Assembly: GCF_027111355.2 (NCBI RefSeq)
Contig: NZ_CP114291.2
Span: forward strand, 3,781,437-3,845,436
DNA length: 64,000 nucleotides
DNA from: Flavobacterium eburneipallidum
Lineage (GTDB): Bacteria; Bacteroidota; Bacteroidia; Flavobacteriales; Flavobacteriaceae
Direction of reading: 5' to 3'
Positions within the stretch are counted from its first letter, which is position 1; each line of letters begins with the position of its first letter. Made by a program: the position numbers and the translations under genes. Below the pieces are notes generated by a model that was not told where the DNA came from, made no database searches, and was given only the letters and a program-made list of their open reading frames with translations. This document shows, piece by piece, positions 35,832-44,580 of this stretch.

Positions 35832-37265
35832 TTATAATTGCTGATTGATATATTCATTGGCAACTTCTTCATTTTCTTCAATAGCTATTTCTACAGCTCG
35901 CTTGGCAACTTCTAATAAATGTTCGCTTTGTTTTTTTAATAAAAAGCTCTTTTCTATTAGTTGTGCAATCTTGGTTTGAATGTTTTTATCGAACTTTGGT
36001 ATAAAAATTTCTTTAATATCAGTTGCAGAAATATTAGTTTGAACTCCGCCAGTTCCTATCCTTTCTAATTGCTTAAATCCTATCGCAGAATTTATTATTA
36101 AAGACAAAACCTCCGAATCAAAATCTTTAGGAGTAAATCTCATTATTCTCTGATTTACGACTGCTTTTATTCCCTTTGGAACTCTACAAGAATTACCAAT
36201 CGTTCCTGACATTGAAATTAAAATATCGTTTTCAATTGCAATATCCTTTTCACTTAACTTAATATCTGTAAAAGGAATATTGGTTGCATGTAACAAATTT
36301 AAACTTCCTTTTGAAATATTATTTATCCTAATTAATGGTATTCCTTGTTCGCAATAAGTTTCGCTTTTAAAAGGAAATCCAGTTGAATAATTATTCATAA
36401 AAGTATTTAAAACTGAAAATCCATTTTTATACGATTTAATCTTATCGATAACAACTTCATATTTCTTTTGATAATATTCAGCATCTAATCTTCCTGTTGT
36501 TCCAAAACTATCTTTAAACGATTTGACGTTTACGTTTTCAAACCTGTCAGAGTTTTGAACTATGACAGGGTTCGTTGTAGCATCTAGCCTTATTTCTTTG
36601 AGTAAAATTACTTCTGCCTGCGAATAGGTAATTTGAGATTGTTTCCGTTTTATATGTGACAATTTAACAATTTCTGCAATCCTATTTTGAAAATTTATTT
36701 CAACAAATGGAATTTTAACTTTGGATAAAACATCTAAATTTATTCTTTCTTGAACTCCTCCATTTTTTTGTCTGTCAATTTGTAATTGACCAAAATTTGT
36801 ACTCAAATAAGTAAATAAATAATATGGATTAATACCCTTAATATCTTTTATAATTGCAACTGCTCTATTTGCTAAAGTTGGTTTAAAACCCTTTGGAGTT
36901 ATTGCAATATCTCCAACACTTCCCATGATTGATAAAATAATATTTTCTTCTTTAATGTGTGAACGCTTATTTTTTTCAAAATATTCCTTACTTATAAAAA
37001 CTGGATTATTATCTTCTATGAAATGGCTTTTAATATCTTTTGCTTGTAAATATCTAATTTCATTAATTTGATTATCTGGAAATTTTGAATGATCTCCATC
37101 AGATACTTTTGCATAGCTTGAAATTTTATCGGATTTTCTTTCTATTAAAAATTCATCAAAACGCAAATATTTTTTCCTGAAATATTCACTATCCGCTCTA
37201 AAATCCAAATTATTAATTAAAACATTACTTAAATTCATAACACTAATCTCAAGCCCTTCCAACAA
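35832..37265 (-). CDS. hsdS: Type I restriction-modification specificity subunit
   Basis: 477 aa. Two target-recognition domains with HsdS repeats: first around YLQAKDIKSHFIEDNNPVFISKEYF and GSVGDIAITPKGFKPTLANRA, second around GFPFKSETYCEQGIPLIRINNI and SMSGTIGNSCRVPKGIKAVVNQR. Helical spacers (RIAEIVKLSHIKRKQSQITYSQAE; IAQLIEKSFLLKKQSEHLLEVA). It sets DNA sequence specificity of the methylase encoded 29 bp upstream. No hsdR lies nearby. It may also read two half-sites as usual. Confidence 0.9.
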   Translation of the reverse strand: MLEGLEISVMNLSNVLINNLDFRADSEYFRKKYLRFDEFLIERKSDKISSYAKVSDGDHSKFPDNQINEIRYLQAKDIKSHFIEDNNPVFISKEYFEKNKRSHIKEENIILSIMGSVGDIAITPKGFKPTLANRAVAIIKDIKGINPYYLFTYLSTNFGQLQIDRQKNGGVQERINLDVLSKVKIPFVEINFQNRIAEIVKLSHIKRKQSQITYSQAEVILLKEIRLDATTNPVIVQNSDRFENVNVKSFKDSFGTTGRLDAEYYQKKYEVVIDKIKSYKNGFSVLNTFMNNYSTGFPFKSETYCEQGIPLIRINNISKGSLNLLHATNIPFTDIKLSEKDIAIENDILISMSGTIGNSCRVPKGIKAVVNQRIMRFTPKDFDSEVLSLIINSAIGFKQLERIGTGGVQTNISATDIKEIFIPKFDKNIQTKIAQLIEKSFLLKKQSEHLLEVAKRAVEIAIEENEEVANEYINQQL

Positions 37266-37294
37266 ATCTTTATATCGGATTTCATTAAAAGGGC

Positions 37295-39445
37295 TTAATC
37301 CTTTCCCACAAAAGAAAGTTGCTCTTTTTTAGCAAATTCAATAAAGACTTCTGCTATTCCATCTTTAGTCATTCCATCATGGTTAAACAAATCATGTTTC
37401 ACAATTAAATGTCCATGACTGTCTAATAAATACTCTTCGAGATTTTGAGGTAATTCATTGTAATGATCTACTGGTTCTGCTACATAATTTAAACCTGTCA
37501 GATTTTCAGAATCTATCTGTTTTGTAGCATTAGGATAGTCTTTCTTTTTTACAAATATCTTTTCTCCACTATTGTCTTTACTTGGCTCTTGCATAGTGGC
37601 AAAAAAGATAGGGTAATCATCTACTTTTGGACACAAAATTGCATCCCATTTTTGAAGAAACAATACACTTGTTTTTGTTCCAGTGTGTGGTTTAAAAACA
37701 TTGCCATGTAATCCAACAACGGAAAGTATTCTACAATGTTCCGCAATAAAATCTCTAATATTCTTGTCGCTACTATTGTTAAATCTTCCTTGTGGTAAAA
37801 CTACTGCCATTCTTCCGCCTGGTTTCAAAAAATCAAGATTGCGTTCAATAAATAAAATATCTCTGCCTACAGCTGTTTGATATTTACCATTTGGCTTTTT
37901 GCCCAATTCATATTTTGATAATATTCGGGTTTCTTTTATATCTCCAGCAAATGGAGGGTTTGCCATCAAAATATCAAATTGAAAATCTTGACAATTATAA
38001 CGTTGCGTTTCCTTTATATAAACTTTACCATTCTTTTCTTCTTCATTTGTAACCGTTTCTGCTTTTGGATTTTTTAATAATTTTCTTAAATTTTTCCAAC
38101 CGTTTCCATAAACATCACTCCAATTATTGTCGTTATAATTATCGTCCCAACGTTCCCAATCTAATGTATTTAAATGCAAAACATTTGTTTGACCATCCCC
38201 GGCAATTAAATTCAAAGTTCTTGAAACACGAACCGCTTTTTCATCAAAATCTATTGCAAAAACTTTTTCTTTTACATAATCAGTTTGTTCAGGTAATTTT
38301 TCTTCAGCTGTAAACAAATGACTTTTAGACAATCCTCTGGCTTCTAACTGTTTTTCCCAAACGTGAAAAATAGAATGCACAGGAAAACCACAACTTCCTG
38401 CCGCTGTATCAATTATTGTTTCTTCTGCTTTTGGGTCAAGCATTTTTACACACAAATCAATTACATATCTTGGTGTAAAATATTGTCCTTTTTCCCCTTT
38501 ACTGCTTTTATTAATCAAATATTCAAAAGCTTCATCCACAACATCAAGATTAGAATTAAAAAGCTTGATACTTTCCAACGAAGAAATACAAATTGCTAAA
38601 TGCGACGGCGTTAAATTAATTTTAGAGCTATCTGTAAAAACTCCTTCCCATTTAGATTTCGCACTTTCAAAAAGCTTTTGGATTTTATTTCTTAATTCCG
38701 TTTCGGTTTCACCATAGTTTCTATATTCTAAAAATCTTCCTTTGTTTCTTGTACTTTCTAATTCATCGTATAATTTAGTAAATATTAACTGGAATAATTC
38801 TTCAAAAACATCAACTCCTGCATTAGCTAAAACCTCATCTTCCATTTCTAAAATCAAATCTTTCAACGATTTTCGTTCGTTAACCAATTTATCTTTAGCA
38901 ATTAAGTCGTCAATTGTCCATCTTTCGGTTAGAACATCTGTCAGTTTTTGCGATGCTTTTGGAATTTCTGGAATGTCTTTGAAATAATTAGGATCTCTTC
39001 TATTATAAAATGAAATACTATCTCCATTGCTCCAAATACCAATTGGAGCACCAGTAGCATTACAATATGATTTCAATTGTTCTTTACCGTCTTTGAGTTT
39101 TGGCTTCTTCAATTCTACCATAATATTTACGGCGGTCGTATTTTGCTTGTCAAAAATAACAATGTCAGCTCGTTTTTTTTCTCTTCCAAAACTAACTGAA
39201 TATTCCAATTCCATTCGTTCAAATGGATATTCATATTCTTCATTCAAAACCATTAAATACAATTGCCGAACAGCTTCTTCGGGAGTTAATTTTATTTCTT
39301 TTTTGCGAACCAAACAAATGCAATAAGGCACAGAAATCCCTTTATTATCTTTAATAATCAAACTGTTTTCCAGTTTTGTTATTTGTTCTTCTTTAAATTG
39401 AGTGAGCTTGTAATTTGAATCCTTTAGAATATCGGTAAGTTTCAT
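37295..39445 (-). CDS. hsdM: Type I N6-adenine DNA methyltransferase with N-terminal HsdR-N-like domain
   Basis: 716 aa, longer than normal HsdM (~500). Residues ~40-150 resemble the type I R-subunit N-terminal nuclease domain (YSVSFGREKKRADIVIFDK... VNIMVELKKPKLKDGKEQLKSY, with D and E-x-K). Then the N6-MTase: KGQYFTPRYVIDLCVKMLDP, DTAAGSCGFPVHSIF (motif I) and the catalytic FDILMANPPFAGD (NPPF). It methylates adenine at sites chosen by HsdS. Absence of an HsdR translocase means it is an orphan methylase, or its own N-terminal nuclease-like part has taken on cleavage. Both are inference. Confidence 0.9.
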   Translation of the reverse strand: MKLTDILKDSNYKLTQFKEEQITKLENSLIIKDNKGISVPYCICLVRKKEIKLTPEEAVRQLYLMVLNEEYEYPFERMELEYSVSFGREKKRADIVIFDKQNTTAVNIMVELKKPKLKDGKEQLKSYCNATGAPIGIWSNGDSISFYNRRDPNYFKDIPEIPKASQKLTDVLTERWTIDDLIAKDKLVNERKSLKDLILEMEDEVLANAGVDVFEELFQLIFTKLYDELESTRNKGRFLEYRNYGETETELRNKIQKLFESAKSKWEGVFTDSSKINLTPSHLAICISSLESIKLFNSNLDVVDEAFEYLINKSSKGEKGQYFTPRYVIDLCVKMLDPKAEETIIDTAAGSCGFPVHSIFHVWEKQLEARGLSKSHLFTAEEKLPEQTDYVKEKVFAIDFDEKAVRVSRTLNLIAGDGQTNVLHLNTLDWERWDDNYNDNNWSDVYGNGWKNLRKLLKNPKAETVTNEEEKNGKVYIKETQRYNCQDFQFDILMANPPFAGDIKETRILSKYELGKKPNGKYQTAVGRDILFIERNLDFLKPGGRMAVVLPQGRFNNSSDKNIRDFIAEHCRILSVVGLHGNVFKPHTGTKTSVLFLQKWDAILCPKVDDYPIFFATMQEPSKDNSGEKIFVKKKDYPNATKQIDSENLTGLNYVAEPVDHYNELPQNLEEYLLDSHGHLIVKHDLFNHDGMTKDGIAEVFIEFAKKEQLSFVGKD

Positions 39446-39470
39446 GTTTTTGTTGGAGTAACAAAAAAGA

Positions 39471-39624
39471 AGCGCAGGCTAATTGCATTTACTTGTCTAC
39501 TGAGGTGGTCGAATACCTAATCCACAAAGTAAAGCAACGCCCACGCCTATGGCATGAACGTTAACTTAAACTCTCCTGTGGATTTATGAAATTTTCGACC
39601 TTTCAGTAAACAGGAATTTTCGCT
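39471..39624. ncRNA. Long imperfect hairpin element between hsdM and the Panacea gene
   Basis: Nested pairing: AGCG/CGCT (39471/39621), TACTGA/TCAGTA (39498/39603), GGTCGAA/TTCGACC (39507/39594), AATCCACA/TGTGGATT (39519/39577), and a tip AACGCCCACGCC-TAT-GGCATGAACGTT (39536-39562) whose mismatches are all explained by G-to-A changes from a perfect palindrome. GC-rich compared with the surroundings. Could be a structured RNA, a repeat insertion or a regulatory site. No ORF in this 415-bp gap. Confidence 0.5.
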
Positions 39625-39785
39625 AAACGCTAATTTTTATATGTTGTTATTATCTATTTATTTTTTCAAAATTGATTTTAGTTATTTTAGCAAATATAGT
39701 TTTTTTGAAATTTATAAAACTTGATTCTAAAATTGTTTTTAAGTCTTTAAATCGAAATATTTAGGTGCTGTAAAATTATTTTCAA

Positions 39786-39815
39786 TTGAAAATTTCTAAA
39801 TAAACCATACATTTG
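39786..39815 (+). promoter_or_regulatory. Promoter of the Panacea operon
   Basis: TTG at 39786-39788 and TACATTTG at 39808-39815, 19 bp apart, about 45 bp before the ATG. Good fit to the flavobacterial promoter. Confidence 0.65.
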
Positions 39816-39860
39816 CAGTCCTTTAACAAAGAATATTGAAATATTTCTTTATATTTACTT

Positions 39861-40475
39861 ATGTTTAGACGAATAAATAACGACAAAATCGGGAATGTTT
39901 TAAACTATTTTGCGTCGCAAATAGATTATTTATCGATGACCAAAACGTTGAAACTGCTTTATATTCTTGACGAAACTTCCATCAAGGAAACAGGAAGTCC
40001 TGTAACTTGGCTAGACTATAAAGTTTGGGAAAATGGTCCTGTCGCCATAGACGTTTACAATGAAATCAAACATCAGGAAGTTTTTTGTTACCAAGGAAAA
40101 GAGTTATCCTTATTGCAATCCATTCAATTAGAGAAAAAATTCAACGCCGACAGAAATTCAGAGGAAGTATTCTTGAAACCTAATGGTAATTTCGACGAAA
40201 GTATCTTCAATAGATATGAACTGAAATTATTAGAAACTATTGTTTTTAAATATGGAAATTGGAATGCTACTCAATTAATTAACTTTCTACACGAAGAAGG
40301 TTCTCTCTGGCACAAAATGGTTTCAGAACATAATTTGAAAGACCATTTCAAACAAATAGGAAAAATCACAAATCACTCAATTGAATTCAATGATTTGTTG
40401 GAAAATAATCCTGTTTTACAGATGGCGGCAAAATCTTCATTTGAAGCCTTATCTTTTCAGGAAAGCATAAGCTAA
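39861..40475 (+). CDS. Panacea (SocA-like) domain antitoxin
   Basis: 204 aa. N-terminal NKIGNVLNYFASQID-like helix, TKTLKLLYILDETSIKETGSPVTWLDYKVWENGPVAIDVYNEI, the Panacea/DUF4065 hallmark (L-Y-LDe...tG.p...y..w.yGPv...vy). Panacea proteins neutralise very diverse toxins encoded next door. The downstream ORF starts 7 bp after the stop, so the two form an operon. DUF4065 proteins can also be proteolytic adaptors; the linked small partner favours an antitoxin. Confidence 0.85.
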   Translation: MFRRINNDKIGNVLNYFASQIDYLSMTKTLKLLYILDETSIKETGSPVTWLDYKVWENGPVAIDVYNEIKHQEVFCYQGKELSLLQSIQLEKKFNADRNSEEVFLKPNGNFDESIFNRYELKLLETIVFKYGNWNATQLINFLHEEGSLWHKMVSEHNLKDHFKQIGKITNHSIEFNDLLENNPVLQMAAKSSFEALSFQESIS

Positions 40476-40482
40476 ATTTGAT

Positions 40483-40944
40483 ATGCTTGACGAAATTTTA
40501 CAACAAGGACATTTAGTATTAATTGAAGATTATCAATTTCAGGATGGAAATGGTAGTAAAGATAAATTCTTGATTGTATTAAATCGTAATGATGAATTTG
40601 CTTATGTAATTCACACATTGACCACTTCGCAAAACAAATTGAATTTACCATCTGACAATTTTGGCTGTTTAGTTGCTGCCAATATTCCGTATTTTTTCAT
40701 TCAAAAAGAGGTTGAACTTGGTAAAAATAAATTTAGTTTTAGTAAAGATACTTTTATCTTTTTTAGGAATAATGTTCGCAAGGAAAATCTATCTTCTTTT
40801 TTGAAATACAACGAAACCAATCTTGTCCTGAAAGAAAAACTATCCAATTCATTTTTGAAAAGACTTTTGAAATGTATGTTGAAATCGGACTTTATCGATT
40901 TGAATATTGAAAAGGAATTAATTGAAATTAAAAATAAACTTTAA
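40483..40944 (+). CDS. Panacea-linked small protein, probable PemK/MazF-fold toxin
   Basis: 153 aa. The N-terminal stretch QQGHLVLIEDYQFQDGNGSKDKFLIVLNRN resembles the PemK/MazF opening (G.ivlvd..f.DGsgsk.RpalVl), and the rest (KFSFSKDTFIFFRNNVRK) is consistent with a small beta-barrel plus helices (SSFLKYNETNLVLKEKLSNSFLKRLLKCML). Similarity is weak, so an RNA-cleaving toxin is a hypothesis. Followed by its own terminator. It could instead be an unrelated toxin class recruited by Panacea. Confidence 0.6.
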   Translation: MLDEILQQGHLVLIEDYQFQDGNGSKDKFLIVLNRNDEFAYVIHTLTTSQNKLNLPSDNFGCLVAANIPYFFIQKEVELGKNKFSFSKDTFIFFRNNVRKENLSSFLKYNETNLVLKEKLSNSFLKRLLKCMLKSDFIDLNIEKELIEIKNKL

Positions 40945-40946
40945 CC

Positions 40947-40989
40947 AAAACACCTCATTACAAAAAAATTGCAATGAGGTGTTTTTTTA
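40947..40989 (+). terminator. Terminator of the Panacea operon
   Basis: AAAACACCTCATT / AATGAGGTGTTTT hairpin followed by TTTTTTT. Confidence 0.85.
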
Positions 40990-40994
40990 TCTCT

Positions 40995-41030
40995 AAACCT
41001 TTGTCAAAGTTTGAACTTTGACAAAGGTTT
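40995..41030. repeat. 36-bp perfect palindrome, same family as 19006-19034
   Basis: AAACCTTTGTCAAAGTT-TG-AACTTTGACAAAGGTTT, five bases from the hppA stop. Could end hppA transcription. Confidence 0.8.
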
Positions 41031-41035
41031 CAGGG

Positions 41036-43546
41036 CTATTTCAAAGTTTCTAATTTAGCTTTCACTTCTTCTAGCGAACCTTCTATAACTTTTTCTTCTC
41101 CGTTAGGATTGTTAATTTTGACTTTAATCTTTTTATCGTATTTTGAAGTATCTAAACAATCTGTTTTTTGATTATTGTATTTTCCATTGGCATCATACAT
41201 AGACAAACATTTTTCAGTACAAGCTTGAGAACAACCATTTTCTTTGCACATTTTAGCACATTCGTCTTTGGTCATTGTCGCCATTTTTGCAGGATCGCAT
41301 TTTCCTTCACCGCATATCATTTCAGTTTTGTTTTTATCTAAACAACAAGAAGCAACAGCTGCATCAGAATGTCCATTTCCTAAAATTGGAGCAATTACCA
41401 ATCCAATCAAGCAAGTTAATTTAATCAAAATATTCATAGATGGTCCAGAAGTATCTTTGAACGGATCACCAACAGTATCGCCAGTTACAGCTGCCTTGTG
41501 CGCATCAGAACCTTTGTATGTCATTTCGCCGTTAATCAAAACTCCAGCTTCAAACGATTTTTTGGCATTGTCCCAAGCACCACCCGCATTATTTTGAAAA
41601 ATAGCCCAAAGCACGCCCGATACCGTAACTCCAGCCATATAACCACCCAACATTTCAGCAATTAATTGATTGTTATCGGTATAAACTAATTTCCCTAAAA
41701 GCACAATAGCAATGGGAAAACCGATAGTTAAAACACCCGGCAACATCATTTCACGCAAAGCCGCTTTGGTTGAAATATCTACACATTTAGCATATTCTGG
41801 TTTTCCAGTTCCTTCCATAATTCCAGGAATTTCTTTGAACTGACGACGCACTTCATAGACCATATCCATAGCAGCTTTTCCAACAGAATTCATCGCCAAG
41901 GCAGAGAAAACTACAGGAATCATTCCACCCACAAACAACATGGCTAAAACAGGCGCTTTGAAAATATTAATCCCGTCAATTCCTGTGAAAGTTACATAAG
42001 CCGCAAATAAAGCTAAAGAAGTTAAAGCAGCCGAAGCGATAGCAAATCCTTTTCCAGTAGCGGCTGTTGTGTTTCCAACAGAATCTAAAATATCGGTACG
42101 AGTTCGCACTTCTTTTGGCAATTCGCTCATTTCGGCAATTCCACCAGCGTTGTCTGATATGGGACCAAAAGCATCAATGGCTAGTTGCATGGCAGTTGTA
42201 GCCATCATCGCAGAAGCGGCCAAAGCCACACCATAAAAACCTGCAAAAGCATAGGAAGTCCAAATAGCAGCAGCGAATAACAATACTGTTGGAAACGTAG
42301 AAATCATTCCCGTGGCCAAACCAGCAATTACATTAGTTGCTGATCCTGTTGATGATTTTTGAACAATAGCCAAGACAGGTTTTGTTCCCAAACCTGTATA
42401 ATATTCGGTTACAGATGAAATAACTGCACCCACAACTAATCCAACTATTGTGGCGTAAAAAACGCGCATCGAAGAAATTTCTTGAACGCCTTCGCCAAAG
42501 AAACTCATTTGCATCGTTTCGGGCAACATGTATTGCACCAAGAAATAACAAGCGACAGCAGTTAAGAGAATAGAAACCCAGTTCCCCACATTCAACGCAC
42601 CTTGCACTTGTTTTTCTTTGGCATCGTTATTGGAAATTTTAACCAACATAGTTCCAATGATAGAAAACAATATTCCAAAACCAGCAATTGCCATTGGCAA
42701 TAAAATAGGCCCTATTCCACCGAAAGCGTCTTGAATATTACCGCCCATATCTTTGATAACATAATTCCCCAAAACCATTGCTGCAAGAACTGTTGCTACA
42801 TAAGAACCAAATAAATCGGCTCCCATTCCAGCAACATCACCTACATTATCACCTACATTATCGGCAATTGTAGCTGGATTTCTAGGATCGTCTTCTGGAA
42901 TTCCTGCTTCTACTTTACCCACTAAATCAGCTCCCACATCGGCAGCTTTAGTATAAATTCCACCACCTACACGAGCAAATAGAGCAATAGATTCGGCACC
43001 AAGAGAAAATCCTGCTAAAGTTTCTAAAACAATGGTCATGTCTTCAGTTGAAGTCCAAACACCATTCATGAAAATATTAAAAAAAAGTATAAAGAAAGAA
43101 GTCAAGCCTAAAACAGCCAAACCTGCAACACCCAATCCCATTACGGTTCCTCCACCAAAAGAAACTTTCAGTGCTTGAGGCAAACTCGTACGTGCTGCTT
43201 GCGTGGTTCTAACATTGGTTTTTGTTGCGATTTTCATTCCCATATTTCCTGCCAAAGCCGAGAAAAAAGCCCCAAAAACAAAAGCAACTACGATTAACAA
43301 ATGAGTTGAAGCTCCGGGTAAAAAAGTAATTCCGGCTAAAACAATACTGGCAAGAACGACAAATACGGTCAACAATCTGTATTCTGCTTTGAGGAAAGCT
43401 AATGCGCCTTCGTAAATGTGATTTGATATTTCCTGCATCTTTCCATCGCCTGCATCTTGTTTTAAAACCCAAGCTCTTTTGAAAGCCATAAAGGCCAATC
43501 CAATCAATGCCATAATTATTGGCACATAAATCATTATTGTATTCAT
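41036..43546 (-). CDS. hppA: Membrane-bound pyrophosphatase (Na+ and/or H+ pump), K+-dependent type, with Cys-rich C-terminal tail
   Basis: 836 aa. Sixteen-helix M-PPase: VGADLVGKVEAGIPEDDPRNPATIADNVGDNVGDVAGM (substrate site), SDNAGGIAEM, and NTTAATGKGFAIASA, where Ala in the NTTAAT position indicates K+ dependence. TGDTVGDPFKDTSGPS closes the active site. After the last helix (CLIGLVIAPILGNGHS) a ~105-residue tail holds 10 Cys (SCC, C-x3-C-x4-C-x3-C-x3-C) and a basic C-terminal segment. The tail should be outside the cytoplasm. It couples pyrophosphate hydrolysis to ion pumping. A separate soluble PPase gene is nearby. Confidence 0.93.
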   Translation of the reverse strand: MNTIMIYVPIIMALIGLAFMAFKRAWVLKQDAGDGKMQEISNHIYEGALAFLKAEYRLLTVFVVLASIVLAGITFLPGASTHLLIVVAFVFGAFFSALAGNMGMKIATKTNVRTTQAARTSLPQALKVSFGGGTVMGLGVAGLAVLGLTSFFILFFNIFMNGVWTSTEDMTIVLETLAGFSLGAESIALFARVGGGIYTKAADVGADLVGKVEAGIPEDDPRNPATIADNVGDNVGDVAGMGADLFGSYVATVLAAMVLGNYVIKDMGGNIQDAFGGIGPILLPMAIAGFGILFSIIGTMLVKISNNDAKEKQVQGALNVGNWVSILLTAVACYFLVQYMLPETMQMSFFGEGVQEISSMRVFYATIVGLVVGAVISSVTEYYTGLGTKPVLAIVQKSSTGSATNVIAGLATGMISTFPTVLLFAAAIWTSYAFAGFYGVALAASAMMATTAMQLAIDAFGPISDNAGGIAEMSELPKEVRTRTDILDSVGNTTAATGKGFAIASAALTSLALFAAYVTFTGIDGINIFKAPVLAMLFVGGMIPVVFSALAMNSVGKAAMDMVYEVRRQFKEIPGIMEGTGKPEYAKCVDISTKAALREMMLPGVLTIGFPIAIVLLGKLVYTDNNQLIAEMLGGYMAGVTVSGVLWAIFQNNAGGAWDNAKKSFEAGVLINGEMTYKGSDAHKAAVTGDTVGDPFKDTSGPSMNILIKLTCLIGLVIAPILGNGHSDAAVASCCLDKNKTEMICGEGKCDPAKMATMTKDECAKMCKENGCSQACTEKCLSMYDANGKYNNQKTDCLDTSKYDKKIKVKINNPNGEEKVIEGSLEEVKAKLETLK

Positions 43547-43595
43547 AAACGTTAATTCTGGTTAGTTATTAATAGAGAACGAGACGAATTTAAAC

Positions 43596-43631
43596 AAAAA
43601 AGCAATACTCTTGACAGAATACTGCTTTTTT
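43596..43631 (-). terminator. Terminator after the T9SS-sorted protein gene
   Basis: AAAAAAGCAGTATTCTG region pairs with ...GTATTGCTTTTTT on the minus strand, with a T-run, between the stop at 43653 and the hppA start at 43546. Confidence 0.7.
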
Positions 43632-43652
43632 AATAAAAAACTTATGTTTTTA

Positions 43653-44504
43653 TTATCTTTTAATTACTTTGGTTGTTGTATTTCCTTTTTCTGCATTTAC
43701 TTTAAAGAAATAGATTCCAGAAGACAATTGATCTATACTGATTGTATTGGAAGTTTTGTCCAATTTTTGGCTAAACAATTTTCTGCCCTTATTATCCGAA
43801 ACTTCTAAATTGGCATTCTCTAATTCTTCCAAATCAATTGTAACTTGGTTCGTTGCTGGATTAGGATAAATAATTGGTTTTGCATTAACTTCAAAATCGT
43901 TTATGCCTAAACTTGGCGTACTTACTTTGATTGAATTAATACTATGATTAGTTGCTGATTGATTTCCAACATATCCACCAGAAGTGATGTAAAAACGCAC
44001 CTCATCTACATTATTGAATGCATCTGGCAAAATAATTGTCATAGGAGTATAACTAGCACTATATCCATTAAAAGTAGTCGAAGCAACTTCAGTTCCATTT
44101 CTAAATCCTTTTACAGTATTTGTAAAGGCAGCTGACTCTCCCCAATTTAAATAAACAAATTGATTGAGATCAAACTCACTTCCACTAACCGATTTTATTG
44201 CCATTCCTTTTGAACCTGCATTATTTTGATTGGTTACTCCAGTATAAGTACCCGAACCAAAAAAACCAATACCTTGCCATGATAAAGGAGTTGCGAATGT
44301 TCCGTTTACATCTGAAATATTATAAATCTGAATATCAATATCGGATATATTCACTGAACCTCCATCGCCATCCGTAGCTCTATTATCAGAGGATATATTT
44401 AGATCGCTTATAAATGTTAAAGTTGGTGCTGATGCAAGATTTTGTGCCGAAGCAAATTCAAAAGAAGAAATTGCCATTAAAATAAAAAAGTAGTTTTTCA
44501 TCAT
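43653..44504 (-). CDS. Secreted protein with type IX secretion (type A) sorting domain
   Basis: 283 aa. Signal peptide (MMKNYFFILMAISSFEFASAQN), a ~180-residue beta-rich domain with NSIKVSTPSLGIN at its end, and a C-terminal Por-sorting domain IIYPNPATNQVTIDLEELENANLEVSDNKGRKLF ... GIYFFKVNAEKGNTTTKVIKR. The protein is delivered across the outer membrane by T9SS (cf. sprT in this window). The central domain, with SVSGSEFDLNQFVYLNWGES, is not recognised; a carbohydrate-binding or adhesin role is possible. Confidence 0.88.
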   Translation of the reverse strand: MMKNYFFILMAISSFEFASAQNLASAPTLTFISDLNISSDNRATDGDGGSVNISDIDIQIYNISDVNGTFATPLSWQGIGFFGSGTYTGVTNQNNAGSKGMAIKSVSGSEFDLNQFVYLNWGESAAFTNTVKGFRNGTEVASTTFNGYSASYTPMTIILPDAFNNVDEVRFYITSGGYVGNQSATNHSINSIKVSTPSLGINDFEVNAKPIIYPNPATNQVTIDLEELENANLEVSDNKGRKLFSQKLDKTSNTISIDQLSSGIYFFKVNAEKGNTTTKVIKR

Positions 44505-44535
44505 AGTAATAAGGGGTTTAGTTATATTTCAAAAA

Positions 44536-44566
44536 AAAACTTCTAAAAGTATAGAAGTTTTTTTGA
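44536..44566 (-). terminator. ppa terminator
   Basis: AAAACTTCTA / TAGAAGTTTT hairpin with flanking T-runs, 15-45 bp past the ppa stop. Confidence 0.75.
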
Positions 44567-44580
44567 TATTTTATGTTTTT

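Noticed and set aside
39471..39624. Retron-type msr/msd RNA as explanation of the nested hairpin
   Set aside because: No reverse transcriptase gene in the neighbourhood.
41244..41597. 117-codon plus-strand ORF inside hppA
   Set aside because: Shadow of the membrane pyrophosphatase gene.
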